A program made the translations under genes and the position numbers. Below are positions 1 through 10,236 of a DNA stretch of 60,000 nt, one piece after another (position 1 is the first letter of the stretch; each line of letters starts with the position of its first letter). The stretch comes from Tubulanus polymorphus. Its lineage: Eukaryota; Nemertea; Palaeonemertea; Tubulaniformes; Tubulanidae. The stretch covers positions 4,082,485 through 4,142,484 of the forward strand of contig NC_134027.1 in the NCBI RefSeq assembly GCF_964204645.1. The letters are read 5' to 3'. The notes below the pieces were generated by a model that saw only the letters and a program-made list of their open reading frames with translations, was not told the origin of the DNA and made no database searches.

Positions 1-357
1 AAAAAGGAGCATCTTCAATCTAAAGCTTGTAATCTTGACCAAGTTCTCGTCTTGTGAAGGCATTAGTCTTCGGGCTATGCTATGCAACAAGTTGTCGGAT
101 GATTATTGGTTTGATGCAGGAAGAACTCGAACAGAATCGTCGCATTCACATCAACCTATCAGTTCTCATACGTCTTAGTAATTATGAAACCTCTTGGGAG
201 TAATTCTGCAACAGAGATGTGTGGGGGTATCGCAGCCTCGATAACAATATATAATCACTGTAAAATGCTGCATTTTTCCGTTTGCTGATAAACAGTAATA
301 TATGTAAGTTCATGGTTTATAAGAGAAGGAAGCGCTAATATAACTGATGTCGCTGGT
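1..357. other. No gene recognised; possible 3' continuation of the minus-strand gene
   Basis: This edge holds no ORF that I trust. On the minus strand a pyrimidine-rich splice-acceptor-like site (TCTCTGTTGCAG) lies near position 210, but all three frames after it close within about 15 codons. No polyadenylation signal is seen on the minus strand. If the ORF at 358-645 is the first exon of a larger gene, the rest lies left of the window. Confidence 0.4.
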
Positions 358-645
358 TTATAAGGTTCTCGTTGTTTTCTCTTTGATGTGTGAAGTGTCA
401 TCATCAGCCATCGCATCAATACTAGTATGTGCATCAATAGATAGGCAGCCTCTGTTTATCGATTGAAGTTTAAAATGCGGCTTGAAAAGAGATTCAGAAG
501 AAGCGGCATCAACCATCGTGCTAAAATTTGACAGTCGTGAGGAAATGTTTGTCACGTCACTCCTGTTAAACCGTTGAGTTTGGCGCACATAACTGGCAAT
601 ATGCCACGACCGTAGGCGAGATACGAATTTTAGAAATTGGAACAA
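358..645 (-). CDS. Candidate 95-aa protein with a mitochondrial-type presequence
   Basis: This minus-strand ORF starts at an ATG (645-643). Its first 29 residues (MFQFLKFVSRLRSWHIAS...) contain six Lys/Arg and no acidic residue, which is the composition of a mitochondrial matrix-targeting presequence. The later part is Ser/Thr/Asp-rich, with the segment IDAHTSIDAMADDDTSHIKE, and ends at TAA. No domain is recognised. The ATG lies just downstream, on its own strand, of a CpG-rich stretch with an inverted CCAAT box and an ETS-type CCGGAA, as expected for a genuine 5' end. I see no good donor in the ORF, so it is either a complete small protein or a first exon whose donor I missed. A chance ORF of this length is possible at this base composition, but the codon content and position favour a real gene. 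Confidence 0.4.
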   Translation of the reverse strand: MFQFLKFVSRLRSWHIASYVRQTQRFNRSDVTNISSRLSNFSTMVDAASSESLFKPHFKLQSINRGCLSIDAHTSIDAMADDDTSHIKEKTTRTL

Positions 646-915
646 TCGATATCTTAAAATCGATGGCGTGCGCTGATTGGCCGGGCCGTCTCGCTAATGC
701 TTAAAGATATGGCCGGAGCTGCGTCCGGAAAACTTCGGTAGCTCAGCTATTAATTATGGGATTCGAACCGAACGTGTCTCAACTTGTAGACAACATTCAA
801 ATCTAGGGAACTAAAGAGCCGATTTCGCGTAACTTCCACCAAATCCGAGTACGGCGCGCTCAAAGAACCCGGAAGTCAACAGATCAATTTTGTCCGATTT
901 TTGCTCTTCAAAGTA
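646..915. promoter_or_regulatory. Possible divergent promoter / 5'-UTR region
   Basis: This stretch is locally richer in CpG than its surroundings. It carries an inverted CCAAT box (GATTGGCC, 675-682), a GC-rich run (CCGGGCCG) and an ETS-type CCGGAA (725-730). It lies between the minus-strand ORF (ATG at 645) and the plus-strand transposase-like gene. A donor-like CAAA|GTACGT at 912/913 followed by an acceptor TATTTTTCAG at 1164 would give the plus-strand gene a noncoding first exon. Promoter function is inferred from motifs and layout only. Confidence 0.4.
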
Positions 916-1196
916 CGTATTTTTGACCCTAATGTGCCTTTTATTCAAAATCTAAGACTTTAGTTCTCTGAAAAATTGGATAAGCTGTCCAGTGATACCC
1001 AATTTATGAGGTATTTTTGCTTCAATAGTGAAGGCAGGACGAATTTAGAGTTCAAAAATTTGCAATTCTGAAAAAAAATTTCAGCGCTCGTGGCCTATCG
1101 TAATTGATATGTTCTTTTCTGTATATCAAGTGAATATAAGCTTGTCAATGACTATTATTTTTCAGCTGATGATTCTATGACATTGATCTGTTGACA

Positions 1197-1244
1197 ATGC
1201 CTGTCGATTTTGATGAGATGCCCGTCGATTTTGATGAGATGAAG
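1197..1244 (+). CDS. Candidate first coding exon of the transposase-like gene
   Basis: The ATG at 1197 opens 16 codons reading MPVDFDEMPVDFDEMK and ends at a donor AAG|GTAAAT (phase 0). The exon itself probably begins at 1165, after the acceptor TATTTTTCAG. The peptide is two copies of a seven-residue unit, made by a 21-bp tandem duplication that differs at one base. Phase 0 matches the next candidate exon at 1345. The acidic peptide has no known domain. Assignment to the large downstream ORF rests on splice phase and proximity; the exon could also belong to a separate short transcript. Confidence 0.4.
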
Positions 1245-1344
1245 GTAAATTTAAGAAAAATAAATTCAATCATTTTTTATTGCCTTTTCATTTCTCTTTG
1301 TATAAGAAAAGGCTGAAATTCAAACGGTTTTCTTTGATTTTTAG

Positions 1345-1435
1345 ATGGAAGAATCAAATAATAAGCGGAAAAAAGGTTTCAACTTTGGCCACGGCAGGAA
1401 AAAGAAAAAGTTTGCTGATAAAATGAAGAGCATGA
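1345..1435 (+). CDS. Candidate second coding exon, basic nuclear-localisation type
   Basis: It follows a good acceptor (TTTGATTTTTAG|ATG) and encodes 30 residues, including KRKKG and GRKKKKF, which read as nuclear localisation signals. It ends at A|GTGAGTAA, a near-consensus donor in phase 1. If the donor is skipped, the frame stops two codons later. Joined in phase 1 to the acceptor at 2584/2585 it continues straight into the large ORF; joined to the acceptor at 1893/1894 it enters the frame-shifted block. A basic nuclear-targeting segment suits the N-terminus of a transposase or chromatin protein. The intron calls come from sequence only, with no transcript evidence. Confidence 0.45.
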
Positions 1436-1893
1436 GTGAGTAATAGGCGGCTAGGCCCTATACAGACTGCATGAATTACAACTTTTGGCCCATAAAATGT
1501 ATGATAACTATTGTTAATTCACAAAATAAGTCTGCGGTTACATGACCTTACCGACCTGAACCTTCAGTTGCAACCATTTGGCTACAGCAATATAGCCAAG
1601 GACCCAATTTCATTCCATTCCCGAGGTATGTCATGTAATTGCAGATACTTTGTTAAAGAGTAAAGAGGTTTTCGCTGCAGAAATACATTAAGACTTGTTC
1701 AGAAAGAGATTTCAATTTCCGTATCCCAGTGTTAACCTCTGATCTTGATGCTGTTTCATTGTTCGAGACCATATTTTGTATGAAAATGTTTCTTTTTTTG
1801 TGGAATAAAGTGGAGTATAATTATCATTTAAATTGTAACTCTTCTGCATTCTTTTTCTTGTTAGTTTGTTTTTCTTTCGTCATCGTTTGATAG

Positions 1894-2159
1894 TCAAAAG
1901 CTTGCTCAACCCGGATGAGTTTATTCCAGAATTAGGCCAAAATATGTGTGTAAACCTGGTTCAGTCGGAATAATTAGGGATATACTATCCGATTGGTGCA
2001 AATTTGACTGTACAACGAACGTGTCGGCATTCACATCCAGGAAATCGGGTTACCTACTCAATTTTTTGACGGGACCAAAATTTACTGCGGCATGTATTGA
2101 TTCATTCGATCATGATTTGCTGAACACAAACTGGAACAATTTCATAGGACAAATGCCCC
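1894..2159 (+). pseudogene. Decayed or skipped exon with a frame switch
   Basis: An acceptor (CGTTTGATAG|TC) fits the phase-1 donor at 1435 and opens a frame reading IKSLLNPDEFIPELGQNMC, which closes soon after. At the TG repeat ATGTGTGTAAA (1944-1954) the protein-like reading moves to another frame (KPGSVGIIRDILSDWCKFDC and onward). That second frame is open through a strong donor CCA|GTAAGC at 2159/2160 and then to TGA at 2218. The two frames fit one ancestral exon with a 2-bp gain in the TG repeat. The donor leaves in phase 0, whereas the large exon's best acceptor is phase 1, so the block cannot simply be included. It may be a pseudo-exon, a poison exon, an assembly error or a polymorphism. 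No domain is recognised. Confidence 0.4.
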
Positions 2160-2584
2160 CAGTAAGCAGGATCTACTGTTTCACCAATCCAAGAGGACCA
2201 AAGACTAGCCTGGAGTGAAAATACAAAATCAGAATAACCAAGCCATAGATAGTGTATACATGTATGATAATATTTATTTTGCCCTAAAAATTTACAACAT
2301 TTCACTATATACAACGGAGCAACGCAAAGACTGTAAGTACATTATTGCCTCATTCTTTCATTTTTGTTAAGTTTAGATTAAAGGTTATTACTAATAAACA
2401 CCCAATTAAGAAATAAAAAAAATAATACTGTCTTAATAATTTGACAAACAGTACAACGTTTAATCATTCATAACATCCAAGATAAGTGCAAAAATCAATA
2501 AATATCAAACATTGAAATTTTGGAACAAAATTAAATATACAAACATTTAAGTAATGCTCGCTTTATAACCTGATTTGTTGATAG
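2160..2584 (+). other. Intron-like, AT-rich spacer
   Basis: No coding signal is seen. A strong donor-like GTAAGTAC near 2332 has no ATG-led frame in front of it. The in-frame stop TAA at 2566-2568 shows that the large ORF must begin after a splice acceptor (best choice GTTGATAG at 2577-2584) or at a non-ATG codon. Confidence 0.5.
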
Positions 2585-5166
2585 GATCGTGTATCGGTAG
2601 TCGTAACAGCGCTAAATCAGATGAGAGTACCAGCGAATCCCTCGAGCTAAGTGCAATATCATCAGCATCAACTACTATCAATCCCGTTGACTCAGATATT
2701 GCAGAACCAGAGTCATCTTATGAGATATCGTATCAGTCTAGTTCAACTCCTAAAAAACAGCCAGCGCCGCCATCCATTTCCCAAGAAAATGTAGATTTAA
2801 AGGAAAAAGTGCGTCAGCTGGAGCAGGAACTTCAAACTATCAAATGTATCCAACAGAACAAAAATACGCTGATCATCTGTGATGGAGACGAAGACAAAAC
2901 AATTTTCAGAGCTCGAAATACATATAAATCGAAATCCCGAGACAACTACAACTATTTCATCAAATTAGATGAGCCGAAGATACAATCCTTAGATGCTGGT
3001 GAAAAAACTCTTGAGAAGCGAGCATCCCTGTTGAAACTTATAATCCAATTCATCTCCAAAGATAAAGACCAATCAATTGAAAATGCTGCCAAAACAATAT
3101 CGTACTTATTAAGAAAAGACACATCCATTAAAGAAAAGGTTATTTCCCATATTCCCGATATGAAACCAGCGCGGATGCTCACTGCTCAAGAGTACCTTGA
3201 AATCAAAATGCATCTTCGACTGACAATGACCCAGTCTTTGGAACTAGGAAAACTTTTACGACTGTACAATATCAATATTTTGCCATCAGCTGACAAACTG
3301 CGCGAGGAAATTAACAGTCGATCTGAAGCTTTAAAAAACAATCTTGATGTAGGTCAAGCCGAAATGATTGTAAATTCGAGAACCTCGGAGAGAAAAACAA
3401 CTGCGTACGCTAAAGTGAATAGTTTCCGTGTTCAGTTACTTGTAAAAATTAAACGTTTGTCTGAAAAAGGTCAACTGTTGTTTCCTGCAGAGGTTCATGG
3501 TGAAATATGGATTAAGATTGGGGCGGACAAGGGGGGAGGTAGTACGAAACTTGTATTTTCAATTATCAACTGTAAATTGTGCAATAGTACAGACTTTACA
3601 GAGATGATCGCGTATTTTGAAGCTGTAGATTCATATGAGAATATGGAGCAGGTTTTCTCACCAATATTTGATGAGATGAAGACTATCTCTAGTGTAGATA
3701 TTGTAAATAGTGATGGAAAATATGTAGCCGTCGCGATCCGTTTTTTTCTATTTGGTGACCTTGCCTTTTTGTGCACATGTATGGGTCACCAGGGTTCAAC
3801 GGCCAAATTTCCTTGTTTGTGGTGTCAAGTGAAGCTGGATGACCTAAGAAAGCACCACGGCTCACCACATTGTCCACAATCGGTGAAATTTGAATCTCGA
3901 TCAGTTGCCCTCTATAAACAGAATGTAGCAAATCCAGGTGCTAATAATTTAAGTGTAGTGAAAGCTCAGATGTTTCACCTACAGGATATCGATCATTTAG
4001 TTCCTCCTGGACTTCATATCTCCCTGGGACTTGGCTTACTATTTTTCAACATGTTAGAAAAAAAATGTCAAGAATTTGACAACGAATCTTTGGGGGAACG
4101 TGATGAAACACTTTACAGAACCTGGCAAGAAATTTCAACAAAAACATCGGAAGTCCAAGAGGAACTAAATGATCTTTCAAGTCGTATTGATACGAAATGC
4201 AAATACTTACAGAAACTCACTACTGCTAATAGACGTGGTCGATGTGTTGTTTCGTGTACATCGAAAATTTGTCTAATAAGGACAATTGAGAATCCAAATC
4301 CGAATCGGTATATATATTGTATCAAATGTGACGCTCCGTACCATGAGCAGTGTATCGAAGATTGTCCAGATTTTCAGTGTGAACTATGCCTTACAGGAAA
4401 ACAATTGTCGGCCAACAAAATCATCAGATGCATCACTGAAAATCTGGCCAACCTTAAATCCAGACAAGTTGAGTTAAAAAAGGAATTCCAAAAGAAATCA
4501 AGTGAGTTAAATGCTGTGTACAGTAAAGTTCAGGCCCAAATGGGACCTTTATGTAAGACATTAAATCAAGTCCTGATAGAAATCGGCGTTGATCGTCAAG
4601 CGTATCATAGCAATAGTTTTGTAGGGAATCATATTCACAAGTTGCTAAACAACGCGGAAAAATTATGCAAAGTGATTCCCGACGAATCGATTAGTTCCTT
4701 GTTCCAAGAGTTGTTCGAACGACTACGTTCGCTATATCGATTATACAGCGCATCTCGGTTTCTTTCTAAAGACGAGATATCCAATATGACAACACAATGC
4801 CACGATTTTGGCCGCTTTTTTACGTCTAAATTTCCCAATGTAAATATCACTCCGAAAATCCATATTCTAGTATACCATGTTCCCGAATTTGTAAATATGT
4901 GGGGAACACTTGGCTTGTTCAGCGAGCAAGCTCTTGAAAGCAAACACGCTAGTGTCAATCGAGATAATCGGACATTTTGCAGCATACGCGACAATGTTTT
5001 ACGCTCCAAACTTCTCTTCCAAAACCAGGCCTTGTATGCGACGAAAACATTAGAGCAACCGGCGTCTGTTCCACGTAAATGCAGTTGCGGCGGTTTCTAT
5101 AAGAAGTGTCTAGCCGATGGAAAATCTGTAAAGAAATGTAAATCGTGTCAGAAAATTGCCGAATGA
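2585..5166 (+). CDS. Transposase-like protein with inserted PHD-type zinc finger (main exon)
   Basis: This is an intact frame of about 860 codons ending in TGA. There is no ATG near its 5' end, so I start it at the acceptor 2584/2585, in phase with the exon at 1345-1435. Residue numbers below count the codon at 2575 as 1. In order: a Ser-rich N-terminus; a short coiled coil (about 73-90, LKEKVRQLEQELQTI); a DKGGG motif (318-322); FGD (Asp395); CLWC (414-417); a C4HC3 PHD-like finger (Cys561, 566, 582, 585, His590, Cys593, 602, 605); SEQALESKH (783-791); and a Cys cluster (836, 838, 845, 855, 858). DKGGG, a GD and a late SEQ-x-x-E would suit an RNase-H-fold DDE transposase, with the finger inserted in it. 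From memory, similar proteins are multicopy in cnidarian and other marine invertebrate genomes; I do not assign a superfamily. I did not recognise terminal inverted repeats, and there is a polyA signal, so a domesticated gene is also possible. Confidence 0.8.
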
Positions 5167-5407
5167 TTTTGATGTAACTTGAATTATCTGAGTAAATCAC
5201 CTGTAACTCTATACATGTTAAAATTCGATAGCAATTGTGTAAATATTTTTCAAATTACCTTGAAATATGTGGTAAGCTTTTCTATAAATCTCTAATTGAT
5301 TGAGTCGACATTACTGATCAGCAGGTAGCTATGTAAGATCCTGAAACGTGAATAGTGTACGGAAGTGAACAGACACAACTGTATGGAAATACGGTCAATG
5401 TCGTGAT

Positions 5408-5413
5408 AATAAA
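5408..5413 (+). terminator. Polyadenylation signal AATAAA
   Basis: A canonical AATAAA lies 242 bp after the stop codon of the transposase-like ORF, followed by a T-rich stretch. It gives a plausible 3' end for that transcript near 5425-5450. Confidence 0.5.
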
Positions 5414-5449
5414 GCTTTAAATTCTTTTCTCAAATTATGCACTATGCTC

Positions 5450-6559
5450 CAAATCATTCATTTCGAATCAGCATTTTAATAAGTATAGGTGGCAGGTATT
5501 ACGATCCGTCCCTGATTATAATGAAATCATGGATCATCACCCCTTTCCAGCCTATCATATTCACCAGAAAGACCTAACTAGAAAGAGGACTATGAACCCC
5601 AGAATCTTACAACGATAGGCCAACAGCCCAGCATTCTAGACGGCACTTACTTGTAACGTTGATGCTAAACACAGTTATTGACAGTCTTATCATCCAAATT
5701 TGCTAGTCGTCAACGGACTTTTGCTCTATAATTCAATGAAGTAAGGATCATCAATCAACTGAAATGAAAGGATATAAATAAAATCATTATTAGTCTTGTG
5801 GAACTACCCCAGAAACTCTCCAGTCAGGAAACTAATGTTTAGGCCTATCAACTCTTTTTATTGTTTCTTATTCTTATCTTTTTTGAAGTCATAATAGACT
5901 ACCACAGACAACCCAAACCACAGCCTAGACCCCTTGGCCAACTAATGATGCGGTTTGAGGTGGCTGTCGATTGATACTTTAATTTGAGGTCAAATTGATT
6001 GATTTGAATTGACGACGCACGTACTATTTCACATGGAATTTTTATCTTTTGAAGCCTAAATATCGAAACTTACCTCTCATCGTTGGCCATCGCTAGTTAT
6101 TCATATTCTCTTATAGAATATATGACGTGAATTACTTAGTGAAACCATGTTGAAAGCTAATACTGCGCTAAGAACTTCGCGAAATTCACACAATTCTAAT
6201 CAGCTGACTGCGATGTTTTTCTACCCGCGACCGGTTGACGACGCAGTGTCGTGTTGTTTATTTCCTTATACAAACATATTGTATTTCAATTATTTTATCA
6301 TTTCGATGGAAAATATACGGCTAATTTATTAATTGAGAGACAAATAAATCAACTTAGGCGGGTATATTGCAAAAAACACGATTTTACGATAACGCTAACG
6401 TAAACGACTTGCCCTCAACAGGTGCTCCACAGGTGCGCGGATAGGTGCTTGCAGGTGCGCGGTTTAAGGTCAAGGTGAATTCGTTTTTCTATTACGCCTA
6501 CGGTCGTGATGCGTTGTTCTGACGGGTTTAAAAATTTTCGATGTCCAATAAAAACCCCA
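5450..6559. other. Intergenic stretch; no gene recognised
   Basis: No convincing coding region is seen on either strand. A plus-strand ORF at 6147-6332 (60 codons) has no supporting feature. The only structure noted is the E-box and nuclear-receptor half-site cluster near 6419-6476. Confidence 0.4.
6419..6476 (+). promoter_or_regulatory. Cluster of CAGGTG E-boxes plus tandem AGGTCA-type half-sites
   Basis: CAGGTG occurs at 6419-6424, 6430-6435 and 6452-6457, with a TAGGTG between them. AGGTCA is followed at once by AGGTGA, a spacing-0 pair of nuclear-receptor-type half-sites. Three identical E-boxes in under 40 bp is more than chance suggests, but no nearby start site is known, and a short degenerate tandem repeat would look the same. 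Confidence 0.3.
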
Positions 6560-6664
6560 GGATCCTGTTCCACAGTTCTTAGTTAACTCTTTTGTTAAAA
6601 TCGATTCATTTTCAATGAGTGAGCTTTAAGTCAAATCTTAAGTCACAACTGTGGAACTGGGTCC
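6560..6664. mobile_element. MITE with ~27-bp terminal inverted repeats
   Basis: The left arm (6560-6586) and the reverse complement of the right arm (6638-6664) match at 22 of 27 positions around the shared core GTTCCACAGTT. The element is about 105 bp, and its interior also tends to be palindromic. No ORF and no clear target duplication are seen. A non-autonomous DNA transposon is the simplest reading; the superfamily is not determined. Confidence 0.6.
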
Positions 6665-9385
6665 AGAGAAATAGCATATTGTGTATCTAAACGATGTCTC
6701 TACTGATCGCTATGAATGACAGTTGTTTGCGTATAAGGCCCAAGTTTGACTCTGGATGATCCAAAGATCTATTAACTTTTAACGACAGCCATTTAGCCGA
6801 ACGACGATATTCCAGATCATCTTATTCGCTCCCGGAAATGTCATAGTTCTCTATTCACTTTTCACTTGATAGTTTGCCTTATCGTTTCAGTGATTTCTAC
6901 CGGTCCTGTTGGCGGGTATTTCGCTAGTATTTGCTTGTAATGCGAAACTATGTGAAACGCAGCTGAAAAATTCTATTATTCGCCATCAAGATGATACCTG
7001 CTTAAGGCGAAAACATGAACCATTTATGTAATAGTCGATGACGTTGAAAGATCATTGACAGAATTCTTGTATCTGCCCATTATCTTATTCTTGTGTCCCT
7101 TGTGTAAAGTATGATAGGTTTATTGCAACTTATCAGCGACTTATTTGAAAATCAATCATTTGTTGATGGGAACTGCATCAAATATTGGGTCAACTTACCG
7201 AAGTTACTAAATGATTATTGATCACGTATGAAGTATTTTTTCATCGTTACGACATTCTGGCTTATCTTTTTTATTTCGTTGTTGCTCGTCTATTTGTTTA
7301 TGAGATCGCTATTTATCAGGGAAGTGAGTAGTTCAATTCTCGTATAGAAATGGATGGCAGAAATTTAGCATCAGCTGTAATCGTGCGAATGGATGGTGTT
7401 TAGATTCATCAGGGAAGTAGGATAACATTGGCTGCATCGATTTAAAGCCATACATTTACAAACAAATCAACGTTTCATTTGTTCTGACATATTGAAAATA
7501 ACAAATCATCATGAATATTTTATCATCTGTATTTACAGCTGTTCTCATTAATTGAATGTTTATTATTGAAGTCTATATTAAGCCCTTTGTCGCTTCATAT
7601 GTTTGAATTCCACCTTTACGAACTGAACAGTATTGTCTGTATTGACGAAGCCCCATTATCGTTTGATTTTATTTGAATATGGATATCGGCTTGTCTAAAT
7701 ATGTACTTCAATAAGAGATATCGGGTTAAAACATGGATTGAAGTGGTGCTGCGATTGGGCTACCCGCTCTATCTACTGTTTAATGTTGAGATATTTTGCA
7801 CTCGCGTTAGTTGTTGTGAAAGCACTTGTTATTCGCGGCTTATTACAGGAAAACTTCACTCTGTACTGACAGGTTATACCTGCGAGATTAGTTCTAAGTC
7901 AGTTCTCGATAAGTCAATATTGATTCAACGAACATCGAAAGTGATCGCAATAAGTTTAAGTGCAACCTGTGAATCTTCTCGAGAAAGTCTTATATCCATA
8001 TACGATTTTTTCAAAAGATATTTCTGATAGTATGCTTACGTTCTTTTTCCTTATATCTATATCTTTCGACGTTTTCATAAAAGTTTTCTATCTGGAACTT
8101 TCGGATAGAAAACATTCTGCGTTAGCCCCCACCGTATTGTAAACATCGTTTATTTGCTTTGAACGCATAATAACACAAAGGTTCGATAAAAACTGAACTT
8201 CATAATCAAGATTTGCTGAAGTTTCTGTAAAGCCTCAGTTCAAACCATTAGTCATCTAGATGATTATCTCATTGATGTTTTCATCAGTTTCGTTCCTTGA
8301 TTCTTTCATCAGATTCAACTTCATTTGTTGCTGCAGCTTTTAATTGTCAATGCTGCGAGGTTAACACGGTGATTAGATATTAGCCGTTATCAGTCCTTAT
8401 CTCATTCATCTTCATCATTAAATTTCATTTTGAATGATCCCCAACTGTGTTTTTGAGTTAGTGAGCCCTTTATCAAGTGAATCATCTCTTTTGAGTTCAT
8501 GATTGTTTTTGTGGTCAGTGCAAATGAACTCGGAACCACAAGATACAAATCGATAATTTTTGCCATTAAACTTGAAATCTGTGATCGAAAGTTTTCTGGT
8601 GATTTTCCAATTACTTTCGTTTGAATGAGATCGTGATTTCTGTCGGTTTGTTGCGATTACTATCAATCGATGTTTGAAGTATTTTAATGATATCGGTAAT
8701 TCTGACGACGCGAGAATTCTAGAAAACACGATTAAATATGGATAAATCAAGTGGAATGCGTTCGATGGTTATTGTTTTTGTCAAAATAAGTGCTTTATGG
8801 ACGCGACTGTTGAACGCGCCATCATTCTAGTGATTACGTCTTATCACTACTCTTTAATAGCGCAAAACATATTTCCGTTTCACCGAATGAGCCTTGTATT
8901 TATTACGTTAGGATAAACGGGTAGCTTGATATTTTGACTAAGATTTTAGAAGGAAACTAATTACTCTTTGGGGAAATTACTTCAGAAAGAATATGAAACG
9001 GTCCATCTACCGGTGCACCTTTATCATTCATTATTGATGTTGGAAACGCTGAAATAGCACGCGTTGTGGCGTAATGAATTATAGCTTTAATCAGCATTAG
9101 TTTCAAATACCTTATACCAAAGAATCGATGAAATCACCTTGACCCTGGTGTAGATTAGACTGTTACAAACCTATTTGTGCGTTATATAAATCATGATTAA
9201 GGAGCAGTTTTCCGTGTTTTATAACATTGTTGCGAGTTCCTGCGGTAAAACAACGGAAATATTTTGCAGTGTACGTGTTTTCCAAAAACGAGAACTGACG
9301 TGTTTTATAGTGAATATAGAAAACTGAGTTTAGATTATGATGATTTCATCGAAAGAGAGAGAGTTCTTCAATTTATTATTGATTA
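6665..9385. other. Intergenic or intronic stretch
   Basis: Apart from the hydrophobic candidate exon at 7228, I see no supported feature. ORFs at 7701-8027 (plus, 108 codons) and 8418-8750 (minus, 110 codons) are at the upper end of what chance gives at this base composition. They show no domain, no splice logic and no promoter, so they are not called. Confidence 0.35.
7228..7323 (+). CDS. Candidate first exon encoding a signal-anchor-like N-terminus
   Basis: ATG opens 32 codons that end at a strong donor GAA|GTGAGTAG (phase 0). The peptide begins MKYFFIVTTFWLIFFISLLL and continues hydrophobic, then RSLFIRE, which is the layout of a signal peptide or type II membrane anchor. The caveat is that the local DNA is T-rich, which alone gives Phe/Leu/Ile runs. 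Phase 0 does not match the phase-2 series further right, so if real it belongs to another transcript. No promoter motif was noted. Confidence 0.2.
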
Positions 9386-9704
9386 TAGCCACAATCGCCC
9401 AAGCGTTATCGGCCAGGGCCAATCATTCATCCTCGTACCAATAAGTCTGTGCCTGTTTGATACCGGAAAATTTTGGCCCCACCAAAAAGGTAGGACCAGG
9501 CCCGTGCCAAATTCTAGCTGGATTTTCCTATACAAATGCCAACTGGTTCTGGTAGTGACTCACCTCACTTGCCACAGCATCTTTTTATCATTGAGTGAGT
9601 GATTTACATGTGAACGCACTCTCTGATTAAGCACGGGCTTGACTCGGGTCTGATCCGGGCTAGTTTGACCGGGGCCAAAAAGTCTCTGCTTGATCCCCGG
9701 CTTA
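9386..9704. mobile_element. Mutator-like MITE, family A, diverged copy
   Basis: This 319-bp copy shares the layout of the copy at 41102: starts near TAGCC, GGCC-rich arms with repeated GCCAAA/GGCC words, a central stretch with TGTGAACGCACTCTCTGATTA, and ends in GGCTTA. It lies in the same orientation as the 41102 copy. The terminal repeats are eroded and no target duplication is visible. The ORF through 9264-9602 is an artefact of it. Confidence 0.55.
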
Positions 9705-10071
9705 GAAGATATGCGCATTTTCATAGAGAAATTGGCGAGCGTTTCCCAGATATGCGATGTTATTTTTGTGAGTAAGAATATTAATAAATTCTGGCTAATG
9801 CAGCATGATGAAGCATGTAAATTTGAATGCTAGTTTTGACTGATTCATTGTCCTGTGGGATGTGAACGCGGCCGATTAATATCTGCAGCACATGTTGCAT
9901 CTGGCTAATTTCATAACCTGGAACTATCTCAACTGTAAAATTGTGTGTCTCCCACTAAATGGAGGAGTAATGACTGACTCTTCGATAGTAGGTCCGTAAA
10001 TCATCGCAATAACTACGAGTCTTAAAATTGCCAATTGAAAATATAATTCACCGAGGTTTAAAACGTCTTAA

Positions 10072-10236
10072 ACGCGTAGGAGTATCAACTCGCGATCGTT
10101 TCGTCAGAAATCTCCGACTTCAGAAGACGTGGATTTAGAAACTGAAGCCGGCGCCGCGCGGCATGGTTTGATGAACGATGGTTGTTTTCAGACACCGAAG
10201 AAGATTTCAGACATGTCATATAATCATTCAATATAG
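10072..10236 (+). CDS. CpG-rich open frame, possible internal exon
   Basis: A 54-codon frame lies between TAA (10069-10071) and TAG (10234-10236), with no ATG before mid-frame. Its codon use differs from the surroundings, with CGA, TCG, CCG, GCG and GGC codons, and the peptide (FRQKSPTSEDVDLETEAG, then HGLMNDGCFQTPKK) looks like a soluble protein segment. A weak acceptor-like CGTAG|G at 10079 would enter in phase 2. I find no strong donor before the stop. It could be an exon fragment, a small protein or part of a CpG-rich control element. No family is recognised. Confidence 0.25.
   Translation, partial: TRRSINSRSFRQKSPTSEDVDLETEAGAARHGLMNDGCFQTPKKISDMSYNHSI

Noticed and set aside
735-780. 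tRNA-like words GGTAGCTCAG and GGATTCGAACC
   Set aside because: One reads as an A box on the plus strand and the other as a B box on the minus strand; the arms do not pair, so no tRNA.
7701-8027. 108-codon plus-strand ORF
   Set aside because: No domain, promoter or splice context; length is within chance for this AT content.
8418-8750. 110-codon minus-strand ORF
   Set aside because: Same reasons; low-complexity polar sequence and no start-site features.
9264-9602. 112-codon ORF
   Set aside because: Runs through the family-A MITE; frame is a by-product of its composition.
9713-9769. 19 codons before TTT|GTGAGTAAG
   Set aside because: Begins 9 bp after a MITE, phase 0, no Kozak or promoter support.
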